From the NCBI GenBank assembly GCA_963827705.1, contig CAWHBN010000001.1, positions 1-64,000 of the forward strand: a stretch of DNA of 64,000 nucleotides, read 5' to 3'. Positions 35,351 to 42,657 of this stretch are shown in pieces; the stretch's first letter is position 1, and each line of letters begins with the position of its first letter. A program made the position numbers and the translations under genes. The notes beneath the pieces were generated by a model, which worked only from the letters and a program-made list of their open reading frames with translations, was not told the origin of the DNA and searched no databases. This stretch comes from JACDAN01 sp963827705. Its GTDB lineage: Bacteria > Actinomycetota > Thermoleophilia > Gaiellales > Gaiellaceae.

Positions 35351-36258
35351 AGCTCTCGGTCGATCGTGTACAGCGGCCTGCCCTCCACGTCTCGCTGGAT
35401 GCGCGCCAGGTACTCCCCGACCAGCGCGAGGATGAACCCTTGCACGCCGAGGACGAAGACGACGGCGGCGCCGCCGAAGAGCGGCCCCGGGAAGTCGGAC
35501 TCGACGATCCAGTACACGACGCCGTAGATCCCGAGCGCGAAGGCGGCGAGCGTGCAGAGCGTCCCCAGCGCGACGCCGATCCACTGGATCGGCTGCGGCC
35601 AGAAGCCGGCGAGGACGTGGAGCGCAAGACGGGTCAGCCGAAGCGGCGAGTAGCTGGAAGGGCCCCTGCGCTTCTCGTGCGCGACGTCCACCTCGACGAC
35701 GCTGGCGCCGCCGGAAAGGACGAGCGCCTTCGTGAACTTCTGCCGGCCGATCGCGCCGAGCATCGGCTCGAGCGCCGACCGCCGATAGGCGTTGAACGCA
35801 CAGCCGAAGTCGGCGATCGAGACGCCGGTGAAGCGGCGGAGCATCCCGTTCACCATCCGCGAGGGCAGGGTCCGGCCCCAGGAGTCGCGCCGGGCGGCGC
35901 GCCGCCCGCTCGCCACGTCGGTGCCGTTTCGGACGACCTCCAGCAGCTTCGGGATGTCCTCGGGCGCGTTCTGGAGGTCGCCGTCCATCGTGACGAGGAT
36001 GTCGCCGCGGGCCCGCACGAGCCCCGCATGCATGGCGGGATGCTGGCCGAAGTTGCGCTTGAGACGCACGCCGCGGAGGTGGCCGTCGGAGCCGTGCAGG
36101 CGCTCGATCTCCTCCCAGGTTCCGTCCGTCGAGCCGTCGTCGACGAGCAGCAGCTCGTAGCCCTCGCCGTCCAGCGTCGCCGCCGTCCGGCGCACGAGCT
36201 CATCGACCGTCGGACGCTCGTTGTGGAGCGTGACGACCACGGAGATCTCCGGCTGCAC
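35347..36258 (-). CDS. GT2-family polyprenyl-phosphate glycosyltransferase (ArnC/GtrB-like)
   Basis: 303 residues from GTG 36258. ISVVVTLHNERPTVDELVRR, LLLVDDGSTDGTWEEIERLH, LKRNFGQHPAMHAGLVRARG and DILVTMDGDLQNAPEDIPKL (DGDLQ motif) are diagnostic of the ArnC/GtrB/DPM group. ADFGCAFNAYRRSALEPM contains the conserved acceptor-site segment. Two C-terminal membrane helices (about 222-246 and 255-282) complete the usual topology. It would load a sugar onto polyprenyl phosphate as donor for a GT-C enzyme. It overlaps the downstream SDR gene, suggesting both act on one sugar. Confidence 0.88.
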   Translation of the reverse strand: MQPEISVVVTLHNERPTVDELVRRTAATLDGEGYELLLVDDGSTDGTWEEIERLHGSDGHLRGVRLKRNFGQHPAMHAGLVRARGDILVTMDGDLQNAPEDIPKLLEVVRNGTDVASGRRAARRDSWGRTLPSRMVNGMLRRFTGVSIADFGCAFNAYRRSALEPMLGAIGRQKFTKALVLSGGASVVEVDVAHEKRRGPSSYSPLRLTRLALHVLAGFWPQPIQWIGVALGTLCTLAAFALGIYGVVYWIVESDFPGPLFGGAAVVFVLGVQGFILALVGEYLARIQRDVEGRPLYTIDREL

Positions 36259-36285
36259 GGGCTCGACACTACAATTGGCTGTCCG

Positions 36286-37176
36286 GTGGCCGCCGCCTCA
36301 CTCGAAGACCGGATCGCCGAGCTCCGCGAGGATCGATCGCACGGAGCCAGCTGGATGGCGCGCCAGGCCGTCGAGGCGCTGACCGAGCTGGCGGAACAAC
36401 ACGAGGGATCCGGCGAAGCGTTGCTGGACGACTTGCGCCGAGCGGGCCGGCAGCTCGCGGCTGCGAGGCCCGGGGTCGGCGCGATCGCAGGAGCCGTCGG
36501 AAGGATGCTCGCTTCGGGGCGCTATGAGAGCCACCTCGAGCCGGACGACCTCCGGCGGGTGTTCTGCGAGGAGGCGCAGGCGCTGACCGACGGACGGATT
36601 CGCGCTCCAGCCTCGATCGCGACCCAGCTGCGCGAGCGGATCGACGGCGCGACCGTGCTCACCCACTCGAACTCCGCCACGGTTCGCGAGGCGTTCTCGC
36701 ACGACGACCCGGCCACGGTCCTCTGCACGGTGTCGAGCCCGGTCGAAGAGGGCAGAACGCTCGTCGCGGAGCTGACCGAGGCTGGGATCGACGCGGAGCT
36801 CGTCGAGGACGCCGATGCGCCCGGCCGCGTCAAGGAGACGGATGTCGTCCTGCTCGGCGCGGACACGGTTTTCCGCGACGGGACAGTCTGCAACAAGATC
36901 GGGACGGTCCCGCTGGCCCTGGCGGCACGCGACGCTGAAGTGCCGGTCGTCGTGGCAGCCGAGCTGATCAAGCTGGCGCCGGTGCCGGGCGCCCACGCTC
37001 CCGATCTCGCCGACTTCGAGCGGGAGCTCTTCGAGCTGATCCCCGCAGACCTGATCACCGAAGTCGTGACCGAGGAAGGCGCGTTCGCGCCCGACGACCT
37101 GGCTTCGCTCGTCGACCGCGTCCCGTTCCTCCGCGAGGGATACGAGCTGATCGCACCCCTCGCGGCGAACAGATAG
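36286..37176 (+). CDS. eIF-2B alpha/beta/delta family protein (MtnA / ribose-1,5-bisphosphate isomerase-like)
   Basis: 296 residues from GTG 36286. The N-terminal helical region (residues 1-95) is followed by the Rossmann-like domain: ATVLTHSNSATVREAFSH, VVLLGADTVFRDGTVCNKIG, TVPLALAARDAEVPVVVAAE and LIKLAPV. The GAD...G...NKIGT segment is the family signature and keeps the acidic residue. The usual T-H-C-N stretch of MtnA reads T-H-S-N here, so the catalytic Cys seems absent. Family members isomerise methylthioribose-1-P or ribose-1,5-bisphosphate, or act as nucleotide sensors. No methionine-salvage genes are nearby. It is divergent from the GT2 at 36258 with 27 bp between. Confidence 0.75.
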   Translation: MAAASLEDRIAELREDRSHGASWMARQAVEALTELAEQHEGSGEALLDDLRRAGRQLAAARPGVGAIAGAVGRMLASGRYESHLEPDDLRRVFCEEAQALTDGRIRAPASIATQLRERIDGATVLTHSNSATVREAFSHDDPATVLCTVSSPVEEGRTLVAELTEAGIDAELVEDADAPGRVKETDVVLLGADTVFRDGTVCNKIGTVPLALAARDAEVPVVVAAELIKLAPVPGAHAPDLADFERELFELIPADLITEVVTEEGAFAPDDLASLVDRVPFLREGYELIAPLAANR

Positions 37177-37182
37177 CGCCGC

Positions 37183-38595
37183 CTAGGCCGCCTCGAGCAC
37201 CGCGTCCGGCTCCTCGACGGGCTGCTCCTGCCGGCGCCCCCGGCCGGGGATCAAGAGCGAGATCAGCGCGCCGGCGCCGACGACGATCGCACCGACCCAG
37301 AGCGCGGGCGTGAGCCCGTCAACAAACGACTGCGGGGTGCCGTAGCCACCGTACGAGGCGAAGACCGAGGCGAGGACGGCGACGCCGAAGACGCCTCCGA
37401 CCTCCCGGATCGCGTTGTTGGTGCCCGAGGCCTTGCCTTCCTCCTCGTGACGCACGGCCGAGAGCACGACGTTCGCGACCGGCGCGAAGAACATCGCCAT
37501 CCCGGTCCCGCTCAGGATGAACGGGATCACGAGCTGTGTGTAGGGGACGGTCGGTGTCGAGACCGCGGCGAGCCATCCGAGACCGATTGCCTGCAGCGAG
37601 AGCCCGACCACCATCAGCGGCCGGCCGCCGATCCGGTCGGAGAGGGCGCCCGCAATCGGGGCGACGATCATGGGCATCGCAGTCCAGGGCAGGACGCGAA
37701 GCCCGGCGCCGAGCGGCGAGTGCCCCTGCACGGTTTGCAGGAACTGGGTCAGCAGAAAGATCGACCCGAACATCCCGAAGTACATGAACAGCGACGCGCC
37801 GTTCGCGGCCGCGAACGCGCGGTCGCGGAAGAAGCGCATCGGGAGCATCGGGGCGGGCGTACGCAGCTCCCAGGCCACGAAGGCGGCGGTGAGGATCGCA
37901 CCGACTGCGAGTGAGCCGACGATCTGCGGGCTCGTCCAGCCGTCGCCGTTCCCGTGGATCAGGCCCCACACGAGCCCCAGCAGCCCGGCGCTCACGAGCG
38001 CGAGGCCCGGGAGGTCGAGGCCGCTCTCCGGGCCATACGTCTCACGGAGGAACCGGAGGGCGAGCGGCACGAGCAGGATCCCGATCGGGACGTTCAGCCA
38101 GAAGATCCATTGCCAGGAGATTCCGTCGACGACTGCGCCGCCGACGAGCGGCCCGGAGGCGACGGCAAGACCCGCGATCCCGGACCACGCACCGAGCGCG
38201 AGCCCGCGCTTCTCCTTCGGGAAGGCGTCGGCGAGAATCGTCAGCGTCAGCGGCGTGACGATCGCCCCGCCGATTCCCTGGATCGCGCGGGCGGCGATGA
38301 GCGCGTCCATGCTCGGCGCGAGCGCAGCCGCCGCGGAAGCGGCCGTGAAGAGCGTGAGGCCGAGGGCGAAGACGCGCCGGCGCCCGAAGCGGTCACCGAG
38401 CGCCGCGCCCGTGAGCAGAAAGACGGCGAACGTCAGTGTGTAGGCGTTGACCGTCCACTCGAGCTCCTCGAGTGAGGCGTCGAGGTCAGTGCGGATCACC
38501 GGAAGCGCGGTCGAGACCACGAGGTTGTCGAGCACGACCATGAACAGGGCCAGTGACGTGATGACGAAGGTCCAGAGCGTCCGAGGACTGTCCAT
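37183..38595 (-). CDS. MFS multidrug exporter, DHA2/EmrB family (14 TM)
   Basis: 470 residues from ATG 38595. There are about 14 hydrophobic helices. Motif C-like and family motifs: ALFMVVLDNLVVSTALPVIR (motif D1), GAALGDRFGRRRVFALGLTL (motif A), ARAIQGIGGAIVTPLTLTIL (motif B) and SGIAGLAVASGPLVGGAVVD (motif C, antiporter signature). It expels drugs or hydrophobic ions in exchange for protons. A strong Shine-Dalgarno (AGGAGG, 38602-38607 region on the minus strand) precedes the ATG. It lies 53 bp downstream of a TetR gene, with a TetR-type palindrome between them. Confidence 0.92.
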   Translation of the reverse strand: MDSPRTLWTFVITSLALFMVVLDNLVVSTALPVIRTDLDASLEELEWTVNAYTLTFAVFLLTGAALGDRFGRRRVFALGLTLFTAASAAAALAPSMDALIAARAIQGIGGAIVTPLTLTILADAFPKEKRGLALGAWSGIAGLAVASGPLVGGAVVDGISWQWIFWLNVPIGILLVPLALRFLRETYGPESGLDLPGLALVSAGLLGLVWGLIHGNGDGWTSPQIVGSLAVGAILTAAFVAWELRTPAPMLPMRFFRDRAFAAANGASLFMYFGMFGSIFLLTQFLQTVQGHSPLGAGLRVLPWTAMPMIVAPIAGALSDRIGGRPLMVVGLSLQAIGLGWLAAVSTPTVPYTQLVIPFILSGTGMAMFFAPVANVVLSAVRHEEEGKASGTNNAIREVGGVFGVAVLASVFASYGGYGTPQSFVDGLTPALWVGAIVVGAGALISLLIPGRGRRQEQPVEEPDAVLEAA

Positions 38596-38610
38596 GCCTT
38601 TCCTCCTTGC

Positions 38611-38628
38611 TAGTGACTCATCACTTAC
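38611..38628 (-). promoter_or_regulatory. Candidate TetR operator upstream of the MFS gene
   Basis: The plus-strand text TAGTGA-CTCA-TCACTTAC contains the inverted repeat AGTGA-N4-TCACT, just upstream of the MFS ribosome-binding site. A related sequence, GTTAGTGAGTGATAAC, overlaps the TetR promoter at 39214-39229. The shared (T)AGTGA core suggests both are bound by the TetR regulator between them. Confidence 0.55.
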
Positions 38629-38648
38629 TCCGCGCCGAAAAAAAGAGC

Positions 38649-39203
38649 TCACGTGTCGTCCCTGCATCCCTGCACCAGGCGATCGGCCCAGTCGAAGCCG
38701 GCGTCCTTCACCTGCATCGCAGCGAGGACGTTCGTGAGCATCCCTTTCCCGAAGAACCGTGAGATGCGGCCGGGCGAGGCGCCGGTGCGAGTCTCGACGA
38801 ACCGAACGAGCTCGCCGTACCCATCCTGTGCGACCACCCGGATCTCCGGCTCGGCGCAGGCGGCGTACATCTGCATCTGCAACATCAGCCGCCGGGGCTC
38901 GGCAGCCAAGAACGCCATGTAGGCGTTGCCCATGGCCTCGAACGCCTGCTCCCCGTCGAGGCCGGCGGCTGCGGATGCCATCGCCTCGCGGACCTCCCGC
39001 ATGCACTGTCGGCAGGTCTCGGCGAAGAGCTGCTTCTTCGTGCCGAAGAGGCGGAAGACGTACGGCTGGGAGATGCGGGCCCGCTTGGCCACGTCATCGG
39101 TCGACGTGCCGTGCAGACCCTTGGCGGCGAACTCCACCGTCGCGGCGTCGAGGATCGACGCGCGCCGCTCGTCAGCCGTCTGCCGTGTCGAGGTGGTCGC
39201 CAC
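38649..39203 (-). CDS. TetR/AcrR-family transcriptional repressor
   Basis: 184 residues from GTG 39203 (ATTSTRQTADERRASILDAA). The N-terminal HTH reads LDAATVEFAAKGLHGTSTDD, VAKRARISQPYVFRLFGTKK and QLFAETCRQC, the TetR DNA-binding domain; the rest is the variable helical ligand domain. It almost certainly controls the MFS exporter 53 bp downstream. A start at GTG 39221 adds six residues but would put the start codon inside the -10/operator; 39203 fits the promoter at 39212-39241 as a near-leaderless start. Confidence 0.92.
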   Translation of the reverse strand: MATTSTRQTADERRASILDAATVEFAAKGLHGTSTDDVAKRARISQPYVFRLFGTKKQLFAETCRQCMREVREAMASAAAGLDGEQAFEAMGNAYMAFLAAEPRRLMLQMQMYAACAEPEIRVVAQDGYGELVRFVETRTGASPGRISRFFGKGMLTNVLAAMQVKDAGFDWADRLVQGCRDDT

Positions 39204-39211
39204 GGCTTTGT

Positions 39212-39241
39212 AAGTTATCACTCACTAACAAGTCGCGTCAA
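39212..39241 (-). promoter_or_regulatory. TetR gene promoter with overlapping operator
   Basis: On the minus strand: TTGACG (39241-39236), 18-bp spacer, TAACTT (39217-39212), then the GTG start 8 bp further on. The spacer and -10 contain GTTAGTGAGTGATAAC (39214-39229). The promoter sits inside the last codons of the upstream aminotransferase gene. Confidence 0.6.
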
Positions 39242-40285
39242 GGTCTCTGCGACCCGATCGAGATCCTCCTGCGTGAGCCGGTTGTGGAAGGGCAGCGCGA
39301 GCGCATTCGTGAACGCCTCGTCCGCGCCGGGGAAAGGCCCCTGGTCCGCGTACGCCGCGAGCCGGTGCAGCGCGTAGGTGCCGATCTGCGCCTGGATTCC
39401 CGCCGCCGCGAGCGCCTCGAGCACGCCGTCCCGTCCTTCCGTTCGCACGACGTACGCCTGCCAGCCGTGCCGGTCGCCCTCGTCCGCGGAAGGGAGCCCG
39501 ACCACCGGGCCGAGCCGCTCCGCGTACGCGGCCGCGAGGCGCTCGCGCTCGGCGAGCAGCTCCTCGAGCCGCTTCATCTGGGTCGCACCGATCGCGCAGA
39601 GGATGTCCGGCAAGCGGTAGTTCAGGCCCGCTGCGCGGATCTCGAAGTCGCCGCGCGGTTCGATGCCGTGGTGCCGGAAGCGGCGGATCGCGTCTGCGAT
39701 CTCCGGGTCGCTCGTCGTGACCGCACCGCCCTCTCCAGTCGTGACGATCTTGCGCGGGTGGAACGAGAGGCAGCCGAGGCGACCCAGGCCGCCGCACGCG
39801 CGGCCTTGCCGGCGCGCCCCGAGAGCTCCAGCCGCGTCCTCCAGCAGCGCGACATCGTCGGGCATCGCCGCCTCGAGCTCGTCCCACGGAGCGGGACGGC
39901 CGAAGAGGTGGACGACGAGCACCGCCTTCGTCCTTGGCGACAGCCCTGCCGTGACCGTTTCGGCCGTGACGTTCATCGTCTCCGGGTCCACGTCCACGAG
40001 CACCGGCCGGGCGCCCACCAGCGCAACGACGTTCGCGGTTGCGGGGAAGGTGTACGCCGGGACGATCACCTCGTCCCCCGGCCCGATCCCGAGGGCCAGC
40101 ACTGCGAGATGCAGAGCTGCTGTCCCCGAGGACACGACGACGGCATGCTCGACCTCGCACGCGCCGGCGAGCGCGCCCTCGAACTCCTCGACCCGGGGGC
40201 CCATCGTCAGCTGGCCGCTCCTGAATACCTCCTCGACCGCCGCCAGCTCCTCGGGGCCGAGATCCGGCCAGGCGAGGCGGATCAC
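39218..40285 (-). CDS. DegT/DnrJ/EryC1 family sugar aminotransferase
   Basis: 355 residues from GTG 40285 (IRLAWPDLGPEELAAVEEVF). VVSSGTAALHLAVLALGIGP binds PLP phosphate; DVALLEDAAGALGARRQGRA carries Asp150; LGCLSFHPRKIVTTGEGG carries Lys179, the Schiff-base lysine in the classic H-P-x-K context; NYRLPDILCAIGATQMKRL completes the family pattern. It aminates a keto-sugar nucleotide. It overlaps the epimerase gene upstream (GTGA), suggesting a two-step dehydratase/epimerase plus aminotransferase path. The longer open frame to 40594 is antisense shadow. Its 3' end holds the TetR promoter. Confidence 0.9.
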   Translation of the reverse strand: MIRLAWPDLGPEELAAVEEVFRSGQLTMGPRVEEFEGALAGACEVEHAVVVSSGTAALHLAVLALGIGPGDEVIVPAYTFPATANVVALVGARPVLVDVDPETMNVTAETVTAGLSPRTKAVLVVHLFGRPAPWDELEAAMPDDVALLEDAAGALGARRQGRACGGLGRLGCLSFHPRKIVTTGEGGAVTTSDPEIADAIRRFRHHGIEPRGDFEIRAAGLNYRLPDILCAIGATQMKRLEELLAERERLAAAYAERLGPVVGLPSADEGDRHGWQAYVVRTEGRDGVLEALAAAGIQAQIGTYALHRLAAYADQGPFPGADEAFTNALALPFHNRLTQEDLDRVAETLTRLVSE

Positions 40286-41253
40286 GCCGGCGCCGGCTGG
40301 CGCTCTCGGTACCACGCGATCGTGCGGGCGAGGCCCTCGTCGAGGTCGACCTTCGGCTCCCACCCGAGCAGCTTGCGGGCCTTGTCGATGTTCGGGATCC
40401 GCATCTCGACGTCCGTGTAGTGGAGCGGCCGGTATGTGATGTCGACGTCGGCCTCCATCAGCCGCCTGATCCGGACGGCAAGGTCGTAGACGGTCACGAC
40501 CGAGCGAGCGTTTCCGACGTTGAACACCTGTCCCACTGCCTCGGGGCGCTCGAGCACGAGCATGAGGCCGTCGACCATGTCGTCCACGTAGCACCAGGCT
40601 CGGATCTGGGAGCCGTCGCCGTGGATCACGAGGTCGTCGCCCGCAAGGGCGGTCTCGATGAAGGCTCGGATGGCGCCGCCGCCGATCTGGCCGGGCCCGT
40701 AGACGTTGAACGGCCGGACGGAGACCGTGGGCAGTCCGAACTCGTCGTGGTAGGAGTGCGCAAGGTGCTCTCCCGCCAGCTTCGACACCGCGTACGTCCA
40801 GCGCGCCTCCCCCACGGAGCCCTGCGCCGTCTCGTGGATCTCCTCCACCTTGTAGGCATGCCGCCCGAAGACCTCGCTGGTCGAGAAGTCAACGAGCCGT
40901 TCCAGGGTCTGCGCCGTCGCCTGCGCCGCCTCGAGCACGTTGTAGGTGCCGATCAGGTTGACGCGCATGGTCCGCACGGGGCTCTCCAGCACCGTGTCGA
41001 CCCCCGCGATTGCGGCAAGGTGGACGATGTGCGTCGCGCCTTTCGCCGTCTTCGCGACCAGCTCCGCGTCGAGAACGTCGCCCTGGACGAACGTCAGGTT
41101 CGGATGGTCGGCGAGCTCCGTGCCGCCCATCGCGTCGCGGTGGAGGTTGTCGTAGACGACGATCTCGTTGTCGTCGATGAGGCGCCGGCTGAGGGTCGTG
41201 CCGATGAACCCCGCCCCGCCCGTCAGAAGAATCCGCTTGCCTTCAAGTGGCAC
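40282..41253 (-). CDS. NAD-dependent nucleotide-sugar epimerase/dehydratase (extended SDR)
   Basis: 323 residues from GTG 41253. TGGAGFIGTTLSRRLIDDNE is the NAD+ loop, VVYDNLHRDAMGG the ribose end, HLAAIAGVDTVLESPVRTMR the central strand, FSTSEVFGRHAYKVEEIHET and TYAVSKLAGEHLAHSYHDEF the active site (Ser/Thr, Glu, Tyr-x3-Lys), followed by RPFNVYGPGQIGGGAIRAFI. STSEVFG and the Tyr-x3-Lys are typical of UDP-glucose/GlcNAc epimerase and 4,6-dehydratase-like enzymes; the exact substrate is not decidable. It is coupled to the DegT gene. Confidence 0.82.
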   Translation of the reverse strand: MPLEGKRILLTGGAGFIGTTLSRRLIDDNEIVVYDNLHRDAMGGTELADHPNLTFVQGDVLDAELVAKTAKGATHIVHLAAIAGVDTVLESPVRTMRVNLIGTYNVLEAAQATAQTLERLVDFSTSEVFGRHAYKVEEIHETAQGSVGEARWTYAVSKLAGEHLAHSYHDEFGLPTVSVRPFNVYGPGQIGGGAIRAFIETALAGDDLVIHGDGSQIRAWCYVDDMVDGLMLVLERPEAVGQVFNVGNARSVVTVYDLAVRIRRLMEADVDITYRPLHYTDVEMRIPNIDKARKLLGWEPKVDLDEGLARTIAWYRERQPAPA

Positions 41254-41265
41254 GCGGCGAGTCTA

Positions 41266-41649
41266 GTGACGCTTCTCGCGGTGCTGGCGGGATGCGGAGG
41301 CGGCGACGGCACGCCGGATCGCCCCGCCACCGAGCTGGACATCGCCGTGTGGGCGAGCGGCCGGTCAGGCGATAAGGATGAAGCGAGCCTTCGCTGCGGG
41401 CCCCCCGGCGGATCCCTCGCGAGCCCGGCCGAGGCCTGCCGGCAGCTCGAGCAGATGGAGCGTCCGTTCGCCCGGCCGGGCGGCCAGGCCGTCTGCACCG
41501 AGATCTACGGGGGGCCCGCTGTCGCCGAGATCCGCGGCACCTTCAAGGGCGCACAGGTGGACACGACGTTCGCCCGGACGGACGGTTGCGAGATCGCTCT
41601 CTGGGACCGGCATCAGTTCCTTTTTCCGGTGCAACCAGCCTCCCCGTAG
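41266..41649 (+). CDS. SSI-like (subtilisin inhibitor) putative lipoprotein
   Basis: 127 residues from GTG 41266. The short lipoprotein signal TLLAVLAGC has a canonical lipobox (LAGC) followed by GGGDGTPDR. The mature part has four further cysteines in the Streptomyces subtilisin inhibitor arrangement: LRCGPPGGSLASPAEACRQL, AVCTEIYGGPAVAEIRGTF and ARTDGCEIALWDRHQF. SSI proteins block extracellular serine proteases through a loop after the third Cys; the residue at the presumed P1 position here is Glu (C-T-E). The signal lacks an obvious positive n-region, so a start slightly upstream is possible, but no usual start codon is in frame. Divergent from the epimerase gene, 12 bp away. Confidence 0.72.
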   Translation: MTLLAVLAGCGGGDGTPDRPATELDIAVWASGRSGDKDEASLRCGPPGGSLASPAEACRQLEQMERPFARPGGQAVCTEIYGGPAVAEIRGTFKGAQVDTTFARTDGCEIALWDRHQFLFPVQPASP

Positions 41650-41652
41650 TTC

Positions 41653-42618
41653 CTAGTTCAGGCGGATCCTCGGATCGATGACCGCGTAGAGCAGGTCGAC
41701 GATCAGGTTGCAGATGATCACCGCGATGGTCGCGAACACCGTGATCCCCATCACCGTCGGCAGGTCGAAGCCGTCCAGTGCCAGGATTGCGCTCCGGCCG
41801 AGGCCCGGTAACCCGAAGACGGTTTCCGTGAAGATCGCGCCGCCGAGCAGGAGGCCGATGTCGAGCCCCAGCAGCGTCACGATCGGCAGCAGAGCGTTGC
41901 GGAGGATGTGCGACCGCATGACGAGCCACTCGGGGGCTCCCTTCGCACGGGCCGTCCGGACGTAGTCCTCGTTCATCGTCTCGAGGACCGTCGCCCGGAT
42001 CATGCGGGTGTAGAGGGCCGCGTAGAGAAGGGCGAACGTCACCCAGGGGAGGACGAGCGAATGCGCCCAGTCCACCGGCCCTCCGCACTCCGTCGCCGGA
42101 TTGAAGAAGTCGCAATAGCCGCCCAGCGGCGTCAACCCGGCCTTGTAGCCAACGAAGTAGATGAGGATCAGGCCGATCCAGACCGGGTGCGCCGAGATCC
42201 CGAGAAGCACGAACCCCATCGCGGTCCGGTCTAACAACGACCGTGGTTTCAGCGCCGAGAGGATCCCGATCGGAAGCGCGACCAGCATCCAGAGGAGAAC
42301 TCCGCCGATGATGATGCTCGCCGTGACCGGTGCGGCCTCCTTGATGATGTCCGTCACCGGCCGGCGCGACGCGTACGACCGGCCGAGCGATTGGTGCACG
42401 ACGATGTTCTTGAGGAAGTCGCCGTACTGGATGTACACCGGACGATCGAGCCCGACTTCCTTCCGGACGCGCTCGACCTGGTCGGGCGGGCACTGCGCGC
42501 CGCAGATCAGGCGCGCGGGCTCGGCAGGCACCAGGAAGAAGATGATGTACGACACCATGGTGACGGCGACGAACAGCACGCCGGCCCAGAGCAGCCGTCT
42601 CACGAGATACCTGAACAT
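41653..42618 (-). CDS. ABC transporter permease, DppB/OppB family
   Basis: 321 residues from ATG 42618 (MFRYLVRRLLWAGVLFVAVT), with a GGAGAG ribosome-binding sequence just upstream. There are six hydrophobic helices. EEVGLD-like DQVERVRKEVGLDRPVYIQY follows the first helix and RTARAKGAPEWLVMRSHILR is the EAA loop that docks on the ATPase. FTETVFGLPGLGRSAILALD is diagnostic of DppB/OppB. It is part of a peptide, nickel or oligosaccharide importer, but no DppC, ATPase or binding protein is encoded nearby. Confidence 0.9.
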   Translation of the reverse strand: MFRYLVRRLLWAGVLFVAVTMVSYIIFFLVPAEPARLICGAQCPPDQVERVRKEVGLDRPVYIQYGDFLKNIVVHQSLGRSYASRRPVTDIIKEAAPVTASIIIGGVLLWMLVALPIGILSALKPRSLLDRTAMGFVLLGISAHPVWIGLILIYFVGYKAGLTPLGGYCDFFNPATECGGPVDWAHSLVLPWVTFALLYAALYTRMIRATVLETMNEDYVRTARAKGAPEWLVMRSHILRNALLPIVTLLGLDIGLLLGGAIFTETVFGLPGLGRSAILALDGFDLPTVMGITVFATIAVIICNLIVDLLYAVIDPRIRLN

Positions 42619-42657
42619 CTCTCTCCAGACAGGTGAGACTCGGCACAAGGGTCAGGG

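Noticed and set aside
33881..35584. 567-codon frame for the SDR reaching into the HAAS gene
   Set aside because: The SDR fold ends around 34370; the rest is antisense to a well-supported HAAS coding region, and a one-base change gives a stop at 34353.
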